A DNA stretch of 64,000 bases from Nannochloropsis salina CCMP1776 (lineage: Eukaryota; Sar; Eustigmatophyceae; Eustigmatales; Monodopsidaceae), in contig SDOX01000011.1 in assembly GCA_004565275.1 (NCBI GenBank), positions 333,881-397,880 on the forward strand, in the 5' to 3' direction. A model generated the notes under the pieces. The model ran no database searches. It was not told the DNA's origin and saw only the letters and a program-made list of their open reading frames with translations. Position numbers and translations under genes: made by a program. Below, one piece after another: positions 31,211 through 40,468 of the stretch. Position 1 is the stretch's first letter, and the number at the start of each line of letters is the position of its first letter.

Positions 31211-32455
31211 TCATTTCTTCTCGTCTTTGACAGGGATGAAACGCCAGATGACCGCCAGAGTCGAGCCAGTTACAGCCATCCACACCACGGAGACGGCGGG
31301 GGGAACCCGGACCAAGAAATTAGGAAAGTGGAGGCTAGCCAACAGGAATCCAAAAGCGGAGGATTTCATCGCGGTCTCAATCGCCATAGTCCGGGAGTCC
31401 GTCTCAGAAAATTTTAGGAAGCGAGGGATGGCATATCCAGCGACCCCAGCGACCAGATGGTAGAAGATGGTGGCGATTTGCAGGCTCCACCCCGCGCCCA
31501 GAATGGCCGGGGCGCACTGCGCGACCGCGGAGGCAACCAAGAGGCAGGTTGAGACCATGCCCACCACGGGGGAGAAGGGCAGCACGGCTTTGACGGCCCG
31601 GTTCAAGAACTTGTTGGCCAGCATACCCAGGACAATGGGAGCCAGGACGACTTGGACGGTGGAGAGGGCAATGCCCACGGCATCGACGGGGACGATGGCC
31701 CCGAGGAGGAACTTGCAGAGGAGGGGCGTCATGAAGATGGCGCCCAGGGTGGTGGCTGTGGTCATCATCACGGACAGAGCCACGTCGCCCTTGGCAATGT
31801 AGGTGCACAGGTTCGAGGCCTGCCCCCCGTTGATGCTCCCGACCAGGACCAGGCCGGCGACCATCTCGGGGCTCAGGGCGAAGCCTTGCGCCGTGGCGTA
31901 GGCGAAGACGGGCATGAACAAGTAGCAGAAGACGAAGCCCACCAGTACGGCCGAGGGTCGCTTGAGGACGTCCGCGAAGTCCTGCGGTGAGAGGGTGATG
32001 CCCATGGAGAGCATGAGAAGCCCCAGTCCCCAAGTAAAGTACTTGGTGGTGAACCAAGCAAAGAGCTCAGGGCGGTAGAGGGCAAGGCCCGAGGAGAGCA
32101 CGGTCCAAATGGGAAAAAGGTTGACGATCAGCTCACTGCCCTTCTCGTACATTTCAAAGGCGGTCATTTTTTTCTTGGGGGCCATGTCTGCTGCGCTGGA
32201 TGCCAGGGCTGTTGAGGACTTGGTAGGCAGGGAGACGGCAGCCTTGCGGGCAGCGGACAAGAAGCGCCACGCTCCATTGGCACCCATCGCTGTGCTCAAA
32301 GCCATGCTAGGAGATGCGCGGCTTCGACGAATCCTGGACATAGCAGGGTCCAACTTGGCGACAAAGGAGGCTTGGGGGGCCGGCGTCATGAAGCCATGCA
32401 CGACGCTTAGGATCGCGGCCGCTGAAAGAACGACGACACTGGTAAGCAATTTCAT
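31211..32455 (-). CDS. BASS-family (bile acid:Na+ symporter-like) transporter, probably plastid envelope
   Basis: Sodium-coupled organic-anion transporter family; plant plastid members (BASS2) carry pyruvate. 414 residues from an ATG at 32455. A signal peptide (MKLLTSVVVLSAAAILSVVHG) is followed by F-M-T-P, the ASAFAP-like pattern for secondary plastid import, then a basic transit-like stretch to about residue 95. The core has 9-10 TM helices with family signatures: FTWGLGLLMLSMGITLSPQD, VLVGFVFCYLFMPVFAY, GLVLVGSINGGQASNLCTYI and KGDVALSVMMTTATTLGAIF. The GGxxSN and the sodium-site ALS segments are intact. Substrate cannot be told from sequence; pyruvate is a guess by family. Plastid location is inference from the leader. 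Confidence 0.92.
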   Translation of the reverse strand: MKLLTSVVVLSAAAILSVVHGFMTPAPQASFVAKLDPAMSRIRRSRASPSMALSTAMGANGAWRFLSAARKAAVSLPTKSSTALASSAADMAPKKKMTAFEMYEKGSELIVNLFPIWTVLSSGLALYRPELFAWFTTKYFTWGLGLLMLSMGITLSPQDFADVLKRPSAVLVGFVFCYLFMPVFAYATAQGFALSPEMVAGLVLVGSINGGQASNLCTYIAKGDVALSVMMTTATTLGAIFMTPLLCKFLLGAIVPVDAVGIALSTVQVVLAPIVLGMLANKFLNRAVKAVLPFSPVVGMVSTCLLVASAVAQCAPAILGAGWSLQIATIFYHLVAGVAGYAIPRFLKFSETDSRTMAIETAMKSSAFGFLLASLHFPNFLVRVPPAVSVVWMAVTGSTLAVIWRFIPVKDEKK

Positions 32456-32892
32456 GGCTGGCTTCTTGTTTCACTTCTAGCTACCGCGAGGAAGGACGCA
32501 CGTGCCTGTTTGCACAATATCGATAGGACATGGGGGTGTCATGAGGTTTAAAAGGAGGAGGAGACAACTACGGCGAAAGTCGTGACGGGACAGGAAGAGG
32601 CATGCGGCCAAGAAAAAGACACACAGACACTTCGTACGACAGGCAAAAGCCTGCCACCAACACAGCAGAAAAATTTGTGTGTTGTACACGACTTCGCATG
32701 TAAAGGCATAGTTAAAGACACTATTTAGACTGGGCTTTTAAGAGGAGTTTCTCTCGCTTTCCTTTCAGATAAGCTGATTCGTCGGTGTTCGTGACAGGTG
32801 ATGAAGCAGAGCTCTTGGCATGAAAAGCCAACGCTTGAGAGGAGGCAACGTCCATACAATCATAGGGACCTATGACCTATATATTGCTATGG

Positions 32893-33170
32893 CTAGGGCG
32901 TGTCGTAAGTCAGGTAACCCATGGCCTCCTCGCGCTTTTTCGTGAGCCAGACTTCGTGGCTGATGGAAAATTGAAGCATTTCTTACTCTTACAGCTCAAC
33001 GATTTGCCAAAGCACTGAATGATAGCATGAGTTGTGGGTGTAAACCCAGTGGGAAGGCCGGACAGGGCGAAGGCTCGCTGACCCGAGGCGTGCACGGGCA
33101 ATCCTTCTGCCGCGTCGACCAGTGCGCTCAAGATACGTCCTTGCAGTATCCCTACCGTACCGTCGAAAAG
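32893..33170 (-). CDS. 3' part of an unidentified small spliced gene
   Basis: Not recognised. Two adjacent minus-strand exons, 33046-33170 and 32893-32959, are joined by an 86-base GT-AG intron (ACTGG|GTTTAC, CATCAG|C). The junction keeps frame and yields LFDGTVGILQGRILSALVDA, AEGLPVHASGQRAFALSGLP, then TGHEVWLTKKREEAMGYLTY and DTP before TAG. Base composition in these exons is GC-richer than the surroundings, and the join gives a charged, ordered-looking C-terminus. There is an in-frame stop upstream of 33170 with no ATG, so a start exon must lie further right, possibly at an ATG near 33292 (MASHAISEVS). I could not settle that junction. The visible part is about 62 residues. Confidence 0.45.
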
Positions 33171-34476
33171 CTTTCAAAAGAAAGCTCCCACCATGCGCGG
33201 TGACATCATTGTTTTTTACACCAGACTTTGCTAGAAAACTCAGGACTCGACATCTACTTGCACGAAACTTCAGAGATCGCGTGAGACGCCATGACGAGAC
33301 CTCGGGTGATGATCGCTATGCCTCGCCATGCCTCGCCATCATCTCTTCGATGATGTGATGTGATGCAAGAGGTACCCTTGGTGTGCTTTGCTCGGAGCCA
33401 GTGTCGTCACTTCTACCAGGAGTCACCACATGGGGTCACCAATCATTAGTGAAATTATTTTTATGAATAAAGTTTGAGCTATTAGGGACGACTCGACAAA
33501 ATATGTGGGCCCTCTTGGGGGCTGAAACTAGGCGATTTGGGCCCAAATTGTTCCGCGATGATGATGATGATGATGTGATGCAAGGTGCACCCTACGCTTC
33601 CCCCGACAAACCGACTTCGAGAGGGCAGGGCGACTTCAGCCTGTTCATCTTATCCTTCTGGGAAGCATGTTTGTGGAGGTCCGTGTCCCTACACCATGCT
33701 ACGATGTATGATTCCAATGAGAAGTAATGTGAAAGTATAGTGAGGTGGCGCGACACACCGCATACCTAGCTGGTTCAGGGTAGCGACACGTTATTTTTCT
33801 GTGTATCCCTGTGTTAAGAAACCGTGTGGGCTTTACTGATTGGGCACTCATTTCCGAAAGCATTCCATATCACACTCTCCGTCTTGTATAGGGAACAATA
33901 AAAGGAAGAGGGACACTCATTTGTTCACACCCTCGATTCCTTTTGGTAAAGGGAAGGCTAAGAATACGTCTAACAAGTAAGTATATACCGGTCAGCAATG
34001 AACGGTGGCAGATGATAAAAGGGCACCTAGTTCGGGCAATGCTTTCACTCGACAGAGCTATCGCGTGGCAGTGTTGAGTATCGACGGGCCTGTCGCCTCA
34101 CAGCAATTGCTGCAGCTGAATTGTGTCGCTTAAAAGCGTGGTACCTTGTTTGACTTTCGTATGTGTGATCGATCATATTGCGGCTACGATATCCTTTTTT
34201 TGGAAAAGGGAAACTGAATTTGTGAAGATGATAGTGGCAATTCTGTGTAGCGCTTGATTTTAATTGTTCAGTGCCACAAGAGCTGGCGAAAGGTGTGAGG
34301 AAAAAAATCTGAAAAAAATATTTCTGTCGATCATGTGTGTACTAGAGATCGAATCTTGGCTGTCATGCCGTGCATGCTGAAGCTCGAAATGTGAATGCGC
34401 CCTGATTCCGCTCCTCTTACCGTGTTGCCTGTACTTTCTGGCGCATGGTGCCTCACTTTCTCCCTAGGCCTTAGCC
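33171..34476. other. Gap upstream of XRN1; probable 5' part of the small gene and XRN1 promoter
   Basis: AT-rich. The left end probably contains the start exon of the gene at 32893-33170. The right end should hold the XRN1 promoter and 5' UTR. Two similar GATGATGTGATG...GATGCAAG words occur at about 33349-33370 and 33562-33584. No other coding signal is seen. Confidence 0.4.
33349..33590 (+). repeat. Local duplicated GATG-rich word
   Basis: The string tgatgtgatg...gatgcaag followed by a GGTxC-ACCCT-like word occurs twice, near 33350-33378 and 33562-33592, about 215 bases apart. The second copy carries a longer GAT trinucleotide run. This could be a small local duplication or chance growth of GAT microsatellites. 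Confidence 0.4.
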
Positions 34477-37400
34477 ATGGGAGTTCCCAAGTTTTACCGC
34501 TGGCTATCGGAGCGGTACGTATCGGTCAACCAAGTCATCTCGGACCTGTCACTGCTCCCAGAATTCGACAACTTATATCTGGATATGAACGGCATCATCC
34601 ACGCCTGCACGCACCCGAACGACCAAGAGGTCTGCCAGGGGCTCAGCCAGGAGGAAATGATGAAAAACATTTGGAACTACGTGGACCGCATTGTGACACA
34701 GATCGTAAAGCCTCAAAAGCTTCTCTACGTCGCCGTGGATGGCGTGGCGCCGCGCGCAAAGATGAATCAACAAAGGTCACGCCGCTTCCGTGCCGCCAAG
34801 GACGCGGCCGAAGCGCGTGAAGAAGCGGGGAAGAGGGGCGTCTCCGTTGACGAGGCTACAGTCTTTGATTCGAACTGCATCACGCCGGGCACCGAGTTCA
34901 TGGCGGTGGTGGATGCACACCTCCAGTACTTCATCCAGAAGAAGATGCGGGAAGACCCGCTCTGGCGGCGCCTGACCATTATTTACTCGGGGCACGCCAT
35001 ACCCGGGGAGGGGGAGCACAAGATCATGCAGTACATGCGGGATTTGAAGGCCTCGCCCTCCTATCAGGCCAATGTGCGGCACTGCATGTATGGGCAGGAT
35101 GCCGACCTGATCATGCTAGCGCTTGCCACGCACGAGCCGCATTTTACCCTCTTGAGGGAGGTGATCGACTTCGGGCGAGGCCGGGCTGGGCCGGGTGGCT
35201 CGTCTGCCAACACGGTGATCAAACAGACGAAGGAGGCGAGTTTCCAGTTACTACACCTGTCCATCTTGCGCGAATACCTGGAATTTGAGTTCCTGAGGGA
35301 CGTGCCGGAAGAGGAGAGGGAGGTGCATTTGGAACGCATCGTGGACGACTTCGTGTTTTTGACCTTCTTGGTCGGCAACGATTTCCTCCCCCATCTGCCT
35401 TCCCTGGACATTAGTGAGCACGCTTTTGACAAGCTCTTCGAGCTCTATGGCGAGCAGTATCGAACGTGGGAGGGGCAGGGTTATCTGACCAATAGGGGAG
35501 AGATTGACATCGAGCACCTCCAAGCCTTCTTGGACGCGATTGGGGCCATGGAAGACGACATCCTCAAGGCGCGGGAGGAGGACGTGGCGGACTTCAATGC
35601 CCGACGGCGTCGGACCCAGAAAAAGTTTGGGGTCCGGGGCGCGGAGGTGCCGAGCGAGGAGGCCCTGGCCGAGATCGAGGCGGAAGCACAATCGAAGTAC
35701 GAGATGGCCATGGCTGTGGCGGTGAAGAGGGGAGAGATCTCGAAAGAAAGGGCGAGGGTGTTGCTGGGTTTCGCACCCATCCCGGTCGACAAAGAGGGCT
35801 CAGGCCCTGACGGGGGGGGCAGCAAAAAAGGAAAAGCGGAGCAGGCGTTGAGTGTGGCGGAGCCCGTAAAAAAAAACTTCCGCGGCCGGTACTACTTCGA
35901 AAAATTGGGCGTGCTCGATCCCGAGTGCTCTCCTGTCGTCCAAGACCTGTGCAAGAGGTATGCGGAGGGCCTCGCCTGGTGCCTGGCCTACTATGTGAAA
36001 GGCTGCGTGTCCTGGAAATGGTTCTTCCCCTACCACTACGGTCCGCTCATATCGGACGTGAAAAACCTGGCGGGGGCTGTGGGCTCTCTGAAGTTCGAAC
36101 TGGGCGAGCCTTTCCTTCCCTTTGAGCAGCTCTTGTCTTGCCTCCCGGCGGCATCGGCCAAGTTCCTGCCCCGGCGTTATCAGTTCTTGATGACGAATCC
36201 TACATCTCCGATCGTTGATTTTTACCCGGAAGAATTCAAGGTGGACATGAACGGGAAGCACAATCCGTGGGAGGGGGTGGTGCTGATCCCCTTCATCGTT
36301 GAGACACGGCTGCGGGAGGCGATTAAGAAGTACTGTCCCGAGTCCAGCTTGACAAGCGACGAAAAGAAACGAAACAGCTTTGGGAAGATCCTGACCTTCC
36401 GACACTCCCCCGCCCTGTCTTTGACGGTCCCGTCCTGCAACCCCGCCCTCTTTCCCGACTTGACCAACTCCCAGACGACCGTCACCCCATCCTCCTACAG
36501 CCCCGCCTCCCTCACCTCGTTCGCGCCCTGCCTGGTTCCGGGAACTGTCATTCCCTTGCCCGGCTTTCCCTCCTTGAAAGTCTTGCCCATCCAAGAGGTT
36601 GAGATAAAAGCCCTCAAAGTCAACGTGAACGGGTCAGACTCTCGGTACCGGACCATTTGCCTCTCCCTGCCCGTCACGAGCCTCCCGGCGATCGAGACGC
36701 TCGCGCCAGAAATTGTGGGGAGACCCGTGTACGTAAATTGGCCGATGATGCACGAAGCTAGGATCACTGCCGTCACAAATGGAAAGATGGAATATCGCTT
36801 GGAGGGAGCGATAGGGGGAGGGGAGCCGACGACGGTGTCTCGAGAACTAACCCCGGAAGAGCAGACGGCTTGGGATGTCTTGATCGAAAAGGAACAGAAG
36901 GCATACCTGAATGGGCGTGGTACGGTGGGTCAGGGGGGAGTGGATTTGGGCAAGGTGGATATGACGCTGAAAGTGCGGGCCTTGCAAGGCTTGGAGCGAT
37001 GCCCCGCCACCGGGGCGACCAAGAAAGTCTTCGGCACGCACGAGGCAGATGTGCCGATCCAACTCGCCATGTGGTCCGTGCCAACTGCGGACCCACGCTT
37101 TATCGAGCAAGGGCCAGTGCCGTTGTTGGACCGGCTGCCGTTGGGCGCGGAGGTGGTGGTGCTGGAGGAGGGAAAATTGAAAGGAATGACGGGGAAGGTG
37201 GTTGGTTACAACAAAGGGGGACAAGAGCAGGTTAAAGTGGAGCTGGCTTGCGGGGAGCCGGATCGGCCCATTGGTCTTCTGGCGAGGAAGGCATTTGGGA
37301 ACAAGTTTTTTGACGCCGGTGAGGTGATTCGAGCCCTCAATATTGACGGCAGGGTCTTAGGGAAAGTCACGGGGTCGTGTTTCGTGAATCCGGGCAAACA

Positions 37401-39483
37401 TGACTTGGGCCTGAACCTGAAGGTGCGTAGCAAGTGGGTGTTGCCTGACTACGTCCGGCGGAAGGCAGTGGCGGGAGCGGGCAGTGGCAAGGCATGGGCC
37501 GCGGCCGTGGATGTGGTGCGAATCGTGGGAAGCGCGGAGACGGGCGAGGAGGGGGACACGGAACCTGGAGGAGTGCCCTGGGAGTACTCGGAGAAGGCCG
37601 TCCTCCTCTTGCGTGCCTACATGGACGCGTTCCCCCGCTTGTTTGAGGAGCTGCGACGTCGGCCGAACGAAGTAAATTACGAAGGCCAACGTCTTTTTGG
37701 CGCGAAGTGTGCGGCCGAGTTGGAGAAGATTCGAAGCTGGTTAGCGACACAAGTGACGGCGAACATGCCCCGGGTCCCCTTGACCACCCAAGTCCTGTCC
37801 CGGGAGGCGATCCGAGCCATTGAGCGGAGCGCGGACGAATTGCAAGCCAAAGCGAAGAAAGCCGGAGCGAAATACGTGAAAGTCGTTGCGGTAGAGCTGA
37901 GCCCAGAAAAAGTGCACTGCGCTCTGTCTCACAAGCCCTCCGACGTGGCGCGGCGCTTGGCAGGGAAACCCGAGTTGGGGGACCGGGTGGTGAATCTGAC
38001 CGGTTTAGGCGTGCCTTTTGGCTTGCGAGGCACGGTGGTGGCCTTGCACACGCAAAGCGCCTGTGTGGAAGTTTTGTTCGACCAAGAATTTATCGGCGGG
38101 ACCTCCTTGCAGGGCACCTGCTCGCCCTACCGTGGAAAGTTTCTTCCCTGGTCGGCCCTCTTGAAGACCACGGCAGCAGGTGGGACCTTGGATACAAAGC
38201 GGGAGCAGGCGGTACACGAGGGAGGGGATCAAGCGATGGGGGGCACGGTACGAGGGAAATCCGGGGGGGGGAGGCAACCTCAGCAGCAGAAGGAACGGAC
38301 TGGCAAGAAGGAAATTGAAAAGGGCGGAATCACGCCGATACCCGTCAAGATTTTGACGCGGGAGCAGCAGTTTCCACAGCAGGCTCCGCAGCAAGGGCGA
38401 AAATCTCAACAAGCGCCTTCAGCGGGCTCGGTCTCGGCCTTGTGTCCTCCTATGTCGACGGGAAGCAACCAGATGGGGCGGGACCTATTGGCCTCGCTCA
38501 CGGGGAAGGAGAAAGGCATGGCCACCGGGGTGGGAGATGCTTCCCGCCCTAACGCAGCGATGGCTGTCCGGAGCGGCAAGAGGGTAGATCCTCGCAACAC
38601 CATGGAGGTGGCGGTCCGCGTGCACACAAGCAAGCCCGTCGTGTCCCTTCCCCTTGTTGAAACCGGACGCGACAAGGAGGAAGGAGGCGGGGATGGGAGG
38701 AGGGCGGGTGCGAAGGACAGTTTTGGCCGCCACTCGAAGGCGCAAGGTCCGGACGGAACGATTGGCTTCCAACGGCGGCGCTCGCGTGAGGCTGCAGGCA
38801 CGATTGCCGAGCGCATTCAGGAAGAGGAAGCCAAGGCCAAGCAAGATGACATGGCGCGTGTCATGGGCCTCTTATCCTTGCAAAAGGAGGGGGGTGACCT
38901 GCAACAGGAACCCTTGGTGACATCGAAGAGCTCTGAAGTGGGAGAGGCAACGAACAACCTCAAGAGCATACTCAACTTGACCGGCGGTGAGAAAGGAAGC
39001 TCTTCTTCAAACCCTCCTACAGCACCCAACTCGGTTGAGGTGCATCACCAGCAGCCACCACCAGCATACCCTTACCCCGCTGGTCCTGGATTTCTTGGAC
39101 CGAACGGGTTTTATCCGACCCCCCCTCCTCCTGGCTACTACTTTCCTCCACCCATGCCCGGCACCTCAATGAGCTCCATGATGCCTCATCATCTCGTTGC
39201 ACATCCGCAGTCTACCGTCATTCCTAGGCGCCCACGTGAGCGACGGAGTTTGAATGCGGAAGGCACGGGGGGCGGCGAAAGCCTAAAAGCTGGAGGAAAC
39301 GGGGGAACAAGCTCTGATGGCGGCGGCGTGACTAATGGTAGAGGCGTGATAAGTAAAGGTTCATTTATCATGCCGAGTCAGGTGTTACGCACAGGCAATT
39401 CCTCAAAAAAAGGCATATCGGGGGAGAACGTCGCAACTGCTGCTGCGGAAAAGACAGGGGTAACAAGTGACACAAATTCCTAG
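34477..39483 (+). CDS. XRN1: 5'-3' exoribonuclease XRN1
   Basis: Cytoplasmic enzyme that degrades decapped mRNA from the 5' end. Single exon, 1668 residues, close to the 1706 of human XRN1 and longer than XRN2/Rat1. The N-terminus MGVPKFYRWLSERY and LYLDMNGIIHACTHPND is the XRN signature with the first acidic metal ligand; IPGEGEHKIMQYMRDLK and YGQDADLIMLALATHEPHF follow. The second conserved region includes LTFLVGNDFLPHLPSLDI and YYFEKLG...WCLAYYVKGCVSWKWFFPYHY. The middle holds the XRN1-specific barrel and SH3-like domains (PWEGVVLIPFIVETRLREAI; LGDRVVNLTGLGVPFGLRGT). The last ~400 residues are low complexity, with a proline-tyrosine patch (about 39040-39180) of the kind that binds decapping factors in other species. 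The XRN1-type domains and cytoplasmic length argue against XRN2. The start ATG is in a good context (GCCATGG). Confidence 0.97.
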   Translation: MGVPKFYRWLSERYVSVNQVISDLSLLPEFDNLYLDMNGIIHACTHPNDQEVCQGLSQEEMMKNIWNYVDRIVTQIVKPQKLLYVAVDGVAPRAKMNQQRSRRFRAAKDAAEAREEAGKRGVSVDEATVFDSNCITPGTEFMAVVDAHLQYFIQKKMREDPLWRRLTIIYSGHAIPGEGEHKIMQYMRDLKASPSYQANVRHCMYGQDADLIMLALATHEPHFTLLREVIDFGRGRAGPGGSSANTVIKQTKEASFQLLHLSILREYLEFEFLRDVPEEEREVHLERIVDDFVFLTFLVGNDFLPHLPSLDISEHAFDKLFELYGEQYRTWEGQGYLTNRGEIDIEHLQAFLDAIGAMEDDILKAREEDVADFNARRRRTQKKFGVRGAEVPSEEALAEIEAEAQSKYEMAMAVAVKRGEISKERARVLLGFAPIPVDKEGSGPDGGGSKKGKAEQALSVAEPVKKNFRGRYYFEKLGVLDPECSPVVQDLCKRYAEGLAWCLAYYVKGCVSWKWFFPYHYGPLISDVKNLAGAVGSLKFELGEPFLPFEQLLSCLPAASAKFLPRRYQFLMTNPTSPIVDFYPEEFKVDMNGKHNPWEGVVLIPFIVETRLREAIKKYCPESSLTSDEKKRNSFGKILTFRHSPALSLTVPSCNPALFPDLTNSQTTVTPSSYSPASLTSFAPCLVPGTVIPLPGFPSLKVLPIQEVEIKALKVNVNGSDSRYRTICLSLPVTSLPAIETLAPEIVGRPVYVNWPMMHEARITAVTNGKMEYRLEGAIGGGEPTTVSRELTPEEQTAWDVLIEKEQKAYLNGRGTVGQGGVDLGKVDMTLKVRALQGLERCPATGATKKVFGTHEADVPIQLAMWSVPTADPRFIEQGPVPLLDRLPLGAEVVVLEEGKLKGMTGKVVGYNKGGQEQVKVELACGEPDRPIGLLARKAFGNKFFDAGEVIRALNIDGRVLGKVTGSCFVNPGKHDLGLNLKVRSKWVLPDYVRRKAVAGAGSGKAWAAAVDVVRIVGSAETGEEGDTEPGGVPWEYSEKAVLLLRAYMDAFPRLFEELRRRPNEVNYEGQRLFGAKCAAELEKIRSWLATQVTANMPRVPLTTQVLSREAIRAIERSADELQAKAKKAGAKYVKVVAVELSPEKVHCALSHKPSDVARRLAGKPELGDRVVNLTGLGVPFGLRGTVVALHTQSACVEVLFDQEFIGGTSLQGTCSPYRGKFLPWSALLKTTAAGGTLDTKREQAVHEGGDQAMGGTVRGKSGGGRQPQQQKERTGKKEIEKGGITPIPVKILTREQQFPQQAPQQGRKSQQAPSAGSVSALCPPMSTGSNQMGRDLLASLTGKEKGMATGVGDASRPNAAMAVRSGKRVDPRNTMEVAVRVHTSKPVVSLPLVETGRDKEEGGGDGRRAGAKDSFGRHSKAQGPDGTIGFQRRRSREAAGTIAERIQEEEAKAKQDDMARVMGLLSLQKEGGDLQQEPLVTSKSSEVGEATNNLKSILNLTGGEKGSSSSNPPTAPNSVEVHHQQPPPAYPYPAGPGFLGPNGFYPTPPPPGYYFPPPMPGTSMSSMMPHHLVAHPQSTVIPRRPRERRSLNAEGTGGGESLKAGGNGGTSSDGGGVTNGRGVISKGSFIMPSQVLRTGNSSKKGISGENVATAAAEKTGVTSDTNS

Positions 39484-40468
39484 AGGACATGACTGGCGTA
39501 AAGAAAAAGGATTGAGCTATGCAAAGGAAATTTGCTCACAACTCACAAAGTCTAGCCTTGATTGCTGTTTGTTTGAATGCTCACAAGTAGTATAAGATCA
39601 TGACATTGCCGCTCGGTTGTGGTAGATCTAGTCGCTTACCCAGGAAGGAGAAGTGAACGCCCGGGCGTCGGAAGGAAGCCGTCCGTATCCTTTTCGCCGC
39701 CGTCATTAATTCCTTTGAAATGATTATTGATACCTTTGTTGCCATATGCCGCGTCCAGGGCGCAAGCTGCTGCCGTTAGCCTCGCCTTCAGCGCGTTTTT
39801 GGACTCACTTGGGCCCGTTCTGTTTACCAGTCGTCATTTTCACAATACTTATTGAAAGGTTTACCGGGTTGCATAGCGGTGATCTACCGACGCAACGTTA
39901 CATAAGGATCACCAAATTCCGTCATTGCTATGTAATGACGGAATTTGGTGATCCAAAATTGTGCACTTGCTTGAAGCCACACCGAAGAGGGTTTTGCCAG
40001 TATTCCTCGGAGTCTCTCATCCGAATAGGTGCACACTGAATCTTGCTCCAATCGACACTCTGGATTCCTTGTATCATAAAATGTCCAAATTATAAGATAC
40101 AGCCTTCATTGTGTTGCGAGGGATCAACATCATCATATACACGACCCGGAATCTTATGCTTAACGTGCCCTTCCCTGAAGCTACCCGGAGCTCTTTCGAA
40201 AGTAACGGTTGCCCGTCCACGGTGCTGAGTGGTACGTTCCCGCGACGAGTTCCTCCTAGCTTTCCCCCCTGCCCCCTCCTACCCGTCCTGCATTTCTCTC
40301 TTTGCGCGGTCATCATAGCTCCGAGTACAAATGAGTCATGTTGTATGCTAGAAATGCGCGCGTTCTCTATCATTCTTGGTGTGCATTTGTCCTCGTCGAC
40401 AACCTCCCGTCTCTACACCCCTTTTCTTCCCTCCTCATCGATGACGTCCAACATCAATTTCACAGTGT
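39484..40468. other. Intergenic region with a long perfect hairpin
   Basis: About 1 kb between XRN1 and the 40469 gene. It holds the inverted repeat at 39906-39954 and a compositionally coding-like stretch at 40150-40225 (frame MLNVPFPEATRSSFESNG) that ends at a good donor (G|GTACGT). I could not splice that stretch in frame to the 40469 ORF (phase 1 against phase 0), and its opposite strand is also open. Confidence 0.45.
39906..39954 (+). repeat. Perfect inverted repeat: 21-bp arms, 7-base spacer
   Basis: Positions 39906-39926 and 39934-39954 are exact reverse complements over all 21 bases. The spacer GCTATGT can add a G-T and a C-G pair, leaving a three-base loop. The RNA would form a stable perfect hairpin on either strand. 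No flanking duplication or transposon end is evident. Confidence 0.97.

Noticed and set aside
40150-40468. Possible 5' exon (MLNVPFPEATRSSFESNG) for the 40469 gene
   Set aside because: The strong donor leaves phase 1 while the TTTCACAG acceptor needs phase 0. The opposite strand is equally open.
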